In this document: positions 12,308 to 23,084 of the stretch, in pieces
How positions within the stretch are numbered: position 1 is the first letter of the stretch
How the letters are laid out: each line of letters begins with the position of its first letter
Source of the DNA: Phallus indusiatus
Taxonomy: Eukaryota; Basidiomycota; Agaricomycetes; Phallales; Phallaceae
DNA length: 64,000 bases
Assembly: GCA_027605045.1 (NCBI GenBank)
Contig: JAQFWX010000035.1
Location: 248,001-312,000 of the forward strand
Direction: 5' to 3'
Program-made: the position numbers and the translations under genes
Notes under the pieces: model-generated
Database searches by the model: none
The model's input: the letters and a program-made list of their open reading frames with translations, nothing else
Told to the model about the DNA's origin: nothing

Positions 12308-13632
12308 ATGCTCACTTACCAAGCCACTGCCTCTGCCCCGGTCAACATCGCCTGCATAAAGTGAGCCCAGATATATATGACATTCGCTTTGACAAACGCG
12401 AAAAATCCAGATACTGGGGAAAGCGAGACACCAAACTCATTCTACCCACAAACTCATCGTTATCAGTCACACTTGATCAAGATCATCTTCGCTCGACGAC
12501 AACATCCAGAGCGGATCCTACCTTCCAAAAAGACAGATTATGGCTCAATGGTAAGGAGGAAGAGATAAAGCCTGTTGGTCGACTAGCGACTTGCATTGCC
12601 GAACTCAAAGCGCGTCGTCGTCAAGTTGAGGACAGTGATCCAAATGTTCCCGTCGTGAGTGTGTTTGATGTCATTATTCTCTTTCTACAGTCTCTCTAAC
12701 CGACATCATAGATCTCAGGTTATGCCGTTCACATTTGTTCTCACAACAACTTTCCAACCGCTGCTGGTTTGGCATCATCAGCGTCCGGATTTGCTGCCCT
12801 CGTTGCTTCTTTAGCAGCTCTTTATAAACTACCAGCGTCGCCTAGCGAGCTCTCTCTAATTGCACGCCAAGGTTCAGGTTCAGCATGCAGATCACTCATG
12901 GGCGGATTCGTGGCTTGGGAAAAGGGCGAGAAACCCGATGGCTCAGATTCTCTCGCAGTCGAAGTTGCCCCTCGCGAACACTGGCCCGATTTGCATGCTG
13001 TTATTGCGATCGTCTCAGATCACAAAAAAGATACATCTTCCACCTCTGGTATGCAGCAAACCGTCGAGACATCTACTCTTATACAACATCGAATTGCAAA
13101 GGTCGTTCCAGAAAGAATGGCTGCTATCAGCGCTGCCATAAAAGCAAAGGATTTTGACACCTTTGCCAGAATTACTATGCAGGACTCCAACCAATTCCAT
13201 GCTGTCTGTCTTGACACAGACCCTCCCATTTTCTACATGAACGATGTCAGTCGAGCTATCATCGCACTCATAGTGGAATACAACCGCGTCGCAGTTGCCA
13301 CCACCGGTCATCTTAAAGCCGCATATACCTACGATGCTGGTCCCAATGCCGTCATTTACGCCCCGGCAGCGAATATTCCAGAGATTATAAATCTCATCAT
13401 ACGTTACTTCCCTCAAGCCCAGAAATTCTCAGACCCTTTCAAATTATTCACGAACCAAACACCACCAGGTGAACTTCCCTTGCCAACTGGATTCAACGAC
13501 CAAATCGTTAAGCAAGCAGAGAAAGGTGCAGTCAAGGGACTCATCCACACACGCATCGGAGATGGGCCTCGGGTGCTTTCAGACAACGAAAGTTTACTAG
13601 GTCCGAATGGTTTACCGAAAGTGCTTGCTTAA
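12308..13632 (+). CDS. MVD1: Diphosphomevalonate decarboxylase
   Basis: A GHMP-kinase-fold enzyme that converts mevalonate 5-diphosphate to isopentenyl diphosphate with ATP, the last step of the mevalonate pathway feeding ergosterol and isoprenoids. Three exons (12308-12360, 12411-12654, 12712-13632) give 405 residues, the normal family length. Seen: NIACIKYWGKRD spanning intron 1, LPTNSSLSVTL, the nucleotide-binding loop FPTAAGLASSASGFAAL, RQGSGSACRSLMGGFVAW, and DHKKDTSSTSGMQQTV. The first intron begins GTGAGC and the second GTGAGT. The start codon ATG CTC ACT leads straight into the conserved N-terminus. No anomalies. Confidence 0.95.
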
Positions 13633-13759
13633 AACCAATTTATTGCTGCTGTTGTTAGATGGAATTCAAAGTACTGTACTAAAACGCTTGCTTACATAAG
13701 AATATTTTTTTGGATCTTGTTTCTCTTCTCTTTTTATCTCTCACATAGATTTATTCCTG

Positions 13760-15118
13760 ATGCAAAATGGAACTCAATTGAACAACAATTATATTGGGTG
13801 GGATATAGTTTTTGAACAATTTCTGAAAAGTGTAGATCAATTCTAGGTTTTCCTAGATTCATTGCTGAAATTATGATTTCTGTTCTTTCTGGTGACAGGC
13901 TGGTTTAGAACAGACTCTGAAAGGATTCAGAAATGATATGATTGTTATGAACCATGATTGGGAAAGCGAGGAGGTTTATCCTGCGTTGCACAAAATGGCG
14001 TCCGATCTTAAGGCAAGCCTCCGTCATTCTCTGCAATTCTGTCTCCCATTAGACGAGTGAACAAGTAGGATTTGTTTCAAAACGGACAAAGTCCTCAAGC
14101 CACTGCCAAAGAAGAAAGCAAGCTTGAGTGGATTTCCTTTGCAGATAACGCGACGCCATCAACGCCTTCACAGGTAAACGTACAATCAGTTCACCAAAGA
14201 CCATAGAAATAATTAAACAAAACCAAAACTTCACAGCTAAATCGTACGATATCACAATTCATCGCTCAAAATCGTGCCAAAAATAATTTAAGCAACCGTA
14301 ACGAGTTTCTACGCAAGAGAAGACGTATTACCACCGTCATTTCCGAATCCGACGCAACGACCGTTGAAGTCGATGCGCCCACATGCGCAAGGACCGATGC
14401 TATTCCAATCAATCGAGACGCTCAAATAAAATATGATATCGCGAAAAACGAACATGGCCCTCTGGCTCGAACTTTGAAACTCGAACAAGGTCACTCGGAG
14501 GAGACGTATCATCACCATCAACTGAACAGTGATACGGCTGAAGCTCTCACGCCCGAATCTGACCAGAGGCATTCTGGCATTCTGGAAAGATTTTCCAATT
14601 TGGAAGAACATTTGGCTGTCAGACACGGTAAAACGTTCTTCAGTTCATTTTCTAGTTTCATACCAACCGTTTTGCCTTTTTTTAGTTCCTTCTCCGCCGG
14701 TGTCTTTGTTAGATCGTATAAGATTTTTAGAACAACACATTATTCGTCTCGAAAAAGATTATCCGCCTTGGGCGGCTTTACATTTCAAACAGCCAAATAG
14801 AGGGGTGAGTAAAAAAACCAACAATTTATACGTCGTCTATTTATGAATGATACTGATTTGAAACATCATTGAAACCAGTGGCCACCGCCTCCTCGTGCAA
14901 CTCCTTTGATCATCCCCACACATCTTACGGCAGCCTCAAATCTTGCCCCTGAAGTATCTGGTTCAGGAGTAGCAACGACAGCAGCTCAAGACAGTTCTCA
15001 CACAGCCTTACCCCGATCATCAGGCAACTCAAAACCATCAAAGAAGAAAAGCAGCAGTCTCCATAGAGCCGTACTAGAGAAGCTTGAAGTCAAAAGGGCA
15101 CTCGCTGGCGAGGATTGA
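13760..15118 (+). CDS. MBIP-like protein (MAP3K12-binding inhibitory protein family)
   Basis: The conserved part is C-terminal: LLDRIRFLEQHIIRLEKDYP followed by PWAALHFKQPNRG and WPPPPRATPLI, which matches the MBIP family; in animals this protein is also a subunit of ATAC histone acetyltransferase complexes. Upstream, DAIPINRDAQIKYDIAKNEH and NRTISQFIAQNRA are also consistent. Suggested chain: ATG at 13760 (MQNGTQLNNNYIGWDIVFEQ), an intron to AGLEQTLKGFRND, then a GC-AG intron (AAG|gcaagc) to DLFQNGQSPQATAKEES. A basic Lys/Ser-rich stretch lies near the end (SKPSKKKSSSLHRAV). Its role here is inferred only from the family; the first exon is the least certain part. Confidence 0.68.
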
Positions 15119-15305
15119 AAGACACAAAGAAAAACTACTATTACTTGTAAATGATAATAATAATACTAAAAAAAGTGTATTCATCAAATGCGCATATAAT
15201 GATAATAATACCATACATAATTCTGACCTTATGTATAAACAAAAAAGACAAAAAACTAAGCAATACGAACCAAGCCAAGTGCTTATTTGCAATTTAGAAA
15301 AGCTT

Positions 15306-18268
15306 TTAATATTGAGAGTCACTGTCGCTGGTGTTACTACTATCACTCTCGTCGTGGCCCCATACCGCAAATGCTCGACTGGCTCCGCGATCAGCCGACA
15401 ATGAGCGTGTACGGCGGTGTGGAGTTGGCATAAGACGAGAAGGAGGATGGTGGTGATGATGGTGATGATGTTGATGTTGGGGATAAAGACTATGATGATG
15501 TTGACGTGAGGGATGTGCAGACTGAACTTCGAGAGGTCTCGCACGAGTCATTTCATGGTGTCGTGGATAGTGTTCATGAGGTCGTGGAGTACGGACATTT
15601 TCCGAATCTAAATCTCTATGTAAGGGTATCTTGCTTTTGGAGCTTTCTTTGGCGGTTCTAGGACCGCGGATATCATCACGGTCCCCGATTTCACCTTCTA
15701 AACGGTATTCATCGTATCCCGGCGAAGACGGGTCTGGTTGATAGGCTGTTACATCTTCCAGAACGTGGTGCCTGGGTGAGAGAGGTCGAGGATGAGGTAC
15801 AGGTCCAGCAAATCGATTAGGCGAGTCAATTCCGCTGCTAGAATGACCCGATTCTGAGAGTGCGCCATTATTACGCATGATGACAGCCGCGGCATTTCTA
15901 GCTTTGACATTGTCTTCCATAGCTTTCTGATGACCAACTGCTTCGGTAGCGCTGTCTGCTGCAGCTCCCTCCGTGGCCGTATCAATATCGTAAACTTCCT
16001 CCTCTTCATCGTCATTTTCGTCTTCTTCGTCTAAATCATGCTGGTTTTGTTTAATGCCGTCCACTTCTTTAGTAGCTACTTTTTGTTTATGAGGAGGGTT
16101 GGAAGATTCCTCGACCACAACGAAACTCTTTTGTCGTTGTCGTTCGTTCCATTTCAGCGTCCGAGAGATGGCATGGAACCAATCAGTCGATTGCTTGTCC
16201 GCACACACAGTTGGGAAGGGGTATTTAGAAGCAGTCACTTTGATGTGATCACCCTCTACAGGAAATATTATTAAGTCTGTCTTCTAATAAGGTAAGCAAG
16301 GAACTTACGTTTCAACTCAACCCTGCCGCGACCATCGAAGCTTGCCCAAGCCGTGCTGCGGGAATTGTAAGGAACGCATATGCGCAGCTCCATACTGTCG
16401 GGAAGTAACATAGGTCGGAAGGAGAGGGTGTGAGGACAAATGGGTGTGATGAGTAATGCTGGTATCTCCGGATGAACAAGGGATCCGCCAGCGGAGAGCT
16501 AATGGAGCGGTTTGAAAAATTAACTACCATCAAGGAGAGGTAAAGACGTACCGAATATGCTGTCGAGCCCGTAGGTGTGGAGACTGTCAAGCCGTCAGCT
16601 TGTACGGTTGTCATATGATGTTCGTCCCCTTTGAAATGAGTGAGAAGCGATCGTCATAAGTGAATTAAAGATACTAACCGAATAACTCCAACAGACTGAC
16701 GTATGGGCTGGGCCCTCTATCAACGACCAATTCATTCAGAACTTCAAAGCTCTCAACAGGCCGCGTAGTAAAACACATAATTTCTTTGTCTTTTGAGGAT
16801 GGGGTTGTTGCAGTACCACTGCCGGCCCAACCTCCTTCCAGGGCTTCCCAGCCCTCTTTTCCAATATTTTTCATCATAATTTCACCTGTTTCAGCTTTTT
16901 TAATAGCTTTCCTACCCCTGCCTCTTTCGGGGGCTATGGCGCGGTAGACCGTACAAGTGAAGCGCATGCGTAAATTCACTCGTATACCTGAATCAATGGC
17001 AGAGTCCATTACTGCCTGGTGATCAGCGAAATCGAAATTGGTCAAGAATCCTAGAGACCCGAGTGCAAAGGGTAGAACTGGGGGAACAATTCGTTGAAAT
17101 AACCAAGAAGTGAATAAAACGGTGCCATCTCCACCCAACTTTGAATAATAAAAAATTAGCCATAGCGAAAACAGCGATGAGCTTGAATGATGCATACTGT
17201 CACTACAAAATCAAACAGTTCGGGGTTGCGACTGCACATATCGCTAGTCCAATAGCGAAGGAGACCATGACCTTTTTCGTCTTTTGGGCGATCTCGCTCC
17301 ATCCTTTCCGAAAGGGATGAGAGAGAGGTATTGCTAGAAGATCGGCGTTTTGGAGAAGGCACAAAAAGATCGGGATAGTCTCTTTCTATGCCTGCGGCAT
17401 CGAACCGTTTTGATGTTCGAAGCTGGGAATCAACATAACTGCAAATTCCACTGAGACTGAGAATATAACGCAAGTGAACGATGTCACCAACACTATTAGT
17501 CCTCGTTTACTACCGTTGCGGGGGGTGCTCATCAAATAAAGTGCCAGTTCTCGCGTTAACTTGATGAGGTGATTATCTCGTGCCTTGGTTATGATCATCA
17601 CGCTCTGAATGTTTGCTTTGACTCTTGCCCGTCCTGAACAAGGTGACCCCGGTTAACTAAGGATGAATGGTACAGGTCTAATGGAACTTGCCTAGCTGTT
17701 TGCTCATTTCTCTAACTCCCACCGCTGTCTCCGCCAGCTGACGGGTGAGACTGCTGGTACCCTCGAAATCATCAGTTCCTTCCTCAAAGTCTTCCTCGTC
17801 GACGCTTTCCAGATCTGTGTGAGGCTTATCAAACGAAGACCCGAATGAGTTACGTTTTCCTTCGATGTCGTCAGGCATTTGGTTTGTGGTTTCGGGAATT
17901 GGCAATGATTTGGCAACCTCGACACTTGCTGCTCTAGTCTGCTGAAGCCATTCTTGGAAGGACACACCTCGGTCTAGTAAAGAGTGTACGAAACAAGGGG
18001 ATTTTGGTTGTTTAGGGGAGCGAATAAGAGGCTGGGATAAGTGTTGTGATAAATCGGATTGAAAGGCAGCCGGTCTATTTGAAATTTTTGGATTGTTGTG
18101 TGAGTCATGGGAAGTCATAAAGGACGTTTTGTTGAGGGAGCCGTCGGCGGGAGCGATGTCCGGTGTCCATTCTCCGCTCGAATGTGAAAGCCGTAAGCGG
18201 GGTCTCTGTGCGCCGGAGTGGCTGGTGGCCGCGGTAGGTGTTTGCAGTTGGGAGTCGGGTTCGGACAT
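15306..18268 (-). CDS. NAD(H) kinase with long disordered extensions
   Basis: Phosphorylates NAD+ to NADP+ with ATP. Seen: the [15 protein letters not shown] nucleotide/active-site motif, [34 protein letters not shown], and [20 protein letters not shown] (the GGDG and TPTGSTAY signatures of the family), plus a C-terminal FDGRGRVEL strand. The N-terminal region begins [19 protein letters not shown] and is Ser/Pro-rich, as in Utr1-like enzymes. After the catalytic domain comes an unusual tail of roughly 250 residues: an acidic block (about 16010-16060), Ser/Pro-rich sequence and a run of eight histidines (about 15440-15470). The start at 18268 is preferred over the upstream in-frame ATGs because it begins the conserved-looking N-terminus. 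Multiple ~50-nt introns. Confidence 0.88.
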
Positions 18269-18675
18269 TTTGGTATAAAAAAGGCGGGAAGGAGGTGAGC
18301 AAACACTCGACGCAGTTGTATTATCAATTATATACATATACTGCATCACCGTTTAGACACCCATCATTTCACAATTTCATAATTCAATCTGAGAAGTCCA
18401 CCTGTGTTGGCTCAAAGATGAACACTTCTGATTAGTGGACATTTCCAGCCGAGCTGTCCTGCCGCAAGTGACGCACGCCAGTTGCCTAGCAATTTCAAAA
18501 TGCTCGGTATAGTATTACGATGATGATGGTGGTATAAGTCAATTAGAACAGGATGATCCAAAATATGATACGTATCATCTACTGGTACACCAGGACAAAA
18601 CAAAACAAAAGAATATGTTACAGACCAGTCTTAATTAAAGATCACCAATCTTCTGCATCAGCTTTGAAGATCCCG
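18269..18675. other. Intergenic region upstream of the NAD kinase
   Basis: This lies between the NAD kinase start (18268) and the stop of the next minus-strand gene (18676). It contains a short ATG/GGT-rich patch near 18520-18535 and AT-rich sequence near 18310-18360 that may be the NAD kinase promoter. I see no gene. Confidence 0.5.
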
Positions 18676-21600
18676 TCAAGAAGGCCACGTTTGTGGTGCC
18701 AAAGTCCCCCAGCTGTCCCAGGACACCGATCTCCAATTCCAGGCTGTATCCCACAGTCGTCTCCCAACATCTTTCATCGTGTATCCCATCTCTATGTTTC
18801 CGATTGTGTTGGGCACGCTAAATACGGACCAGTTAACGGGCAACATGTTGGGATGATTCAGAAACATAGGTTGCAATTTGTGGATGTAGAGCGCAGGATA
18901 GAAGGGGTCGAAGTGGGTTCCTAGCCAAAGGTGTTTGGAATGCACTAAAGCAACCCTGAAGACACAGTATGACATCTATAAGACGTTCGTTGACATGTAA
19001 ATCACCATTCCTTACCGATATCCTAAATATAGAAAACAAAACTCCAATATCAAACCAAGGAGAAGTAACCGCCATCTTCGAAGCCACCAGCTGCCACGGG
19101 GTGTAGGTGCCGACTGTCCACAAGTTACGCACATGAGATGTGTAATTTTCTCAATACGGAACATAAAAACTTACCGTACTGCGCGCAGTAAATAATTTCT
19201 TCTGTATTTTCCCCTCGGCATTTTTTTCTGCTTCCAGTCGATGAACAAGCTTTTCTCTCTCTAACCGCGCTGTCCTGGACACCGTTGCAAGGCTGTTCAA
19301 GCGTCCATTATCTACAGTCTTATCTTTGGATAATGATGTAGCTAATCTAAAAGTAGGAAAAATGATGAGGACAGTACGCGCGCATAAAATTGATGCTTAC
19401 GTTTCTTCTTCTTGGGCCAAAGTCGCCTGCATTTTTCCCAGCGACTTCGTCAAATGAGCAACAACCGCTTTCTTGTCATTCGGCTCAGCGAGATATTCGC
19501 TGTTACTGTTTTCTAGTCGATCCGTATCATATTCCATTGTTTCGACACTAGTATTCCTAATGCTCTGTTGCTCGGCCACGCTAATTGGCTCAATTCCGGA
19601 CAGAGAGGTTGACTGGTGTTGCGCTGTTAGATCTGGTTGGGAAACGCTCCCTTTCCGATCTAAGGGGACTTCCACCCCATCCTCAGTGAACTTCCTAACT
19701 CTCCCATATTCATCTACAAGTCGAAGCCCTTTCCTCCTCTTCACGGATTCTTCCAAGTTGTCGTTCTCCATATTCACGGGCAAAGTATCCGTTGCCTGAT
19801 CTTTTGATTCCGGGGTTAATTCACGATCTGCCGAGTCTTCGTGAGCTGTATTATGGGTATCTCCATCATCAAAGCGAACTACTTTAAGGATACCCTTCCG
19901 TTTGGCTGTTCCTGGTGTCATGCGATACGCACCAGGCGGGGCAGGAGTTGCTAGGGTGCTCATATCGTTATTAACGTAGGAATCTCGGCCATTATGCTCA
20001 GATTCCAAACCGACATTTGGAGAAGGGGTGTCCTGGAACGGAGCGAATTTACCGGGTTCACGTTTTACTTGTGAATAAGGAGTTCCAAATGCACCTGGAG
20101 GTCTAGGAGTCTTGAGGTATATTGAATTGACAGATTGTTCGTGTCGTGATATACGTGTCTCGTCAACGACTGCTGCATGAGATGACAGCTCATCTTCATG
20201 TGAGGATTCCTGAGGTGGGGATGGGTCTCGAGCCTGAGCTGAAGGTGATGGAAACGTAAAGTCGGGTTGAATAGCTTTGTGCAGTCGCGCCAAATCTGCC
20301 TGCACCGCAGCTTTACCGAGGGACTCGACTGAGGAAGAAGGCGACCGCGGTAAGGAGACTTTCTCATCAGGAAGTTTCGGCGACTTCGATGTCGGCGTGC
20401 TCATGTGTGGCGGTTCTACAGACCCGTATGAGGAAGTGTGAGTGCGCAGAAAGAAGCATAAACGAACCAAATGTTTCAGCACTAATATCTGATCCTAGAA
20501 ACGATTGTACAGGACTCGACGGTTTAGCCAACTCGGATAGTTCGGTAATTGTCCTACGGTGCCCTTTAGAGAATGGTGGATGGAAATCTGTGGACGTTGG
20601 GGGATCATATAGACTGGGGTCATTTAACTTTGGATGAGAACCACGACTGAAGGTGCCGGTATTAAAAACGCTTGAAGAAGTCGCTTTTGATAAGGAAGCA
20701 GGAGGTGTTTCTATTCGATCTTGGTAAGGTAATTCGTCAGTATCACTCTCCTTTGAAGGAGGCGGTGAAAAGCCGATAGAGTGCGGTTGTAATGGTGACT
20801 GCGATCGCGAGACTTCACTAAAGTGAGCTTTCGGTGTAAGAAAAACTGGCGAAGAACTACTCGGCGAGTGGCTACGGGAAGAATGAAGACTAGCGCTGTG
20901 GAGTGTACGACGCGAATGTTCATGAGATACTTTAGAGGTTTGTAAAAAGTGCCTAGGTTTCGGTGAGTTCCAATTACGCTCCTTCTCATACAACTTCTCA
21001 GCTTCTTCATCCGAGGATGTCGATGCTACGGGAGTAGATCTATGCCCAGACTCATGACGCGAAAAAGATGGGTTATGAGATAGCTTTTCGTGGTTGTGGA
21101 TGACATGGTCGTCCTGCACACGTGGAGAGCCAGGTTTTACAATGTGCATTGGCGAAGGTAGAGAACGGTGTCGATTCCAATTTCGCTCCAGCTCCAGCTC
21201 CTTCGCTCTTTCCGGGCCCATGTCCTTGATATTTTCGTCGCCTATGTTGTGGGATATATCAATAATGTTTGGAAGAAAATGTTATCTTACGTTCAGAAGC
21301 TGACATTGATGTGAATATGACTGAGTAGACAAGCGTAGATATATGATTTGTAGTTACCATCTTTATAGTTGTCATAAGACTCTTTGTGAGACAACTTTCG
21401 ATATCTTGCATTGGTAGGACTTGAATCATGTACCGACTTCAATTTTGTGCCTAATTCGGTATGCGAAAGGTTGGGAGATGGCGTCCGAGAACTCGACGCT
21501 GATATACTGGGCGAACTGGGTCTTAGGTGATTGTCGGCTGTGGGGTTAATGGTGGTGGATAAAAATGACACTGAGCCTTAATTGAGAAGACCTTACCAGT

Positions 21601-22998
21601 AGCTTTCCCATTTGTGACATTCGGCAGCTGGGCTACAAATAATCAAGAAGGTGAAGATTGAACAAGGAAGATACTTACATTTTATCGACTCTTTTGTGTT
21701 CGAATTCAGATAGAGGCAAAGTTATCGGCTAATGAAACAAGTCAACAACTGGTCTCGTACAGTACCAATAGACACACGATTAAAATTGGAAAGTATCTGG
21801 TGAGATTTGAAGTTACGTCCTAACACCAGGAGAATCAGCTAAGCGGCATATCAACGAAACTCTCACCCACCTTGACTTTTCTCGGGCGAGGATAATCCGC
21901 TTTCAGATGAAATCGGTTTAAAAGGCTCAAGATCTTTATCTATTCGTCCTTAAGTATCAGAACTACTCGAGAAAAGAATTCATGTACTAACGAGATCTAT
22001 GTCGAGCGATCAAACCAGAACGAAACGGGATTTTTGAAGTATGATGGGAAACTGAAACTAAAGAGACCTTAGCGAACGATAGCAGTATTTTGAACCCGTC
22101 ACGCACTTTGTTCCGGCGTTGTTGGCTGTGTTGATAAAAGGTCCTGTTTATCTATAACGGATATAAGTCCGAATCAATGACTATGAGACGGTGTATACTT
22201 GGCTGAATAGAACTCGAAGCAATGATACCGGTGTCCAATTGAGAAGGAATCTGAGCTATAATCTCGATAAATACCGTCATGGCAAGGGCAGGATGAAGAG
22301 CACAAACATTGGGCTTCGCGCTCCTCATCGCTAAGACTTCTGCGGATGGTTTTATCCACTTTCGGACTATCTGAGGCATTGAAACTGGCACGTCGCAACA
22401 GCTTCGATTTCTGCGGCGTGTCCCCGGGCTCTCTTAGCGCATTCTCGATCAAGCTCCTGATACTGTGTCGCGCAGTTTGAGCAGGTTCGAGATCAAAGTC
22501 AAAATCCGGTTCTGAGGGAGTTGGGGGCATAGAAATTCTTGAGGCGGAGTCTACTGCGCGACTGGGTTTATCAAAACGCTCCAGAATACTTCTCAAGCGA
22601 TGGCTAGTCTCGCTCGTATGGAAGCTGTCGTCCACAGGAGGAAGTGACGCAGAGAGCAACCTTGTGTTAGGACCTTGCGCTTCCTCGAGGGCAAACTCGT
22701 CTTCTGACGTAGATTGATAATCCTGAGACACCGGCGCAACGACCAAATTGGTATGCTCGGAAGCACCGCTGTTATTTTCGAAGGTATTTCGCCATGATGT
22801 TGGATCTGTTAAGGTGTTCCTCGTTACCCGCAATCTCGGCACAGACGAGGAGGAGAATTGATCCGAGTGCTCCATTTCCGTTATGAGAGCAGGTTTACTC
22901 TGCCAGTAAACTCGAAACGGTGTGGCAGCGGACAATTGTAACACTGGACTGGAATAGGAGCGCCCCAAACTACTTTTCAGTGTCCGCTCGGAATTCAC
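18676..22998 (-). CDS. Large unassigned protein: disordered, coiled coil, one C-terminal membrane segment
   Basis: Not recognised. The likely start MNSERTLKSSLGRSYSSPVL lies 86 bp from the divergent CTF4 ATG. Most of the protein is Ser/Pro-rich and probably disordered. It contains two ERNWN motifs (LELERNWNRHRS and YEKERNWNSPKP), Pro-directed PPGA motifs (KTPRPPGAFGTP and TPAPPGAYRMTPGTAKRKG) followed by ILKVVRF, a charged heptad-like stretch (RLEREKLVHRLEAEKNAE), then after a splice at SAPTPRG a basic flank and a hydrophobic segment RRWRLLLLGLILEFCFLYLG, and about 80 residues ending WDSWGTLAPQTWPS with a WLGTHFDPFYPALY block. The layout suggests a nuclear-envelope or spindle-pole-body membrane protein (inference). 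Introns between 21.2 and 22.2 kb are uncertain, and two genes cannot be fully excluded. Confidence 0.55.
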
Positions 22999-23084
22999 CG
23001 ACCGAATTCAGTTAGCTACGTGACAGGCGCGTTGTCACACGTTCGCGTTCGGACCCGACGACTGTCTCCTACTGTCCTCATTCT
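22999..23084. promoter_or_regulatory. 86-bp bidirectional promoter (orphan membrane protein / CTF4)
   Basis: The two start codons point away from each other with only 86 bp between. The stretch is GC-richer than its surroundings (ACACGTTCGCGTTCGGACC) and holds no evident TATA box. Confidence 0.5.

Noticed and set aside
12361..12699. A 112-codon open frame starting inside MVD1 intron 1
   Set aside because: The conserved N-terminus MLTYQATASAPVNIACIK at 12308 with a 50-nt intron gives the proper family start, so this start is an artefact of reading through introns.
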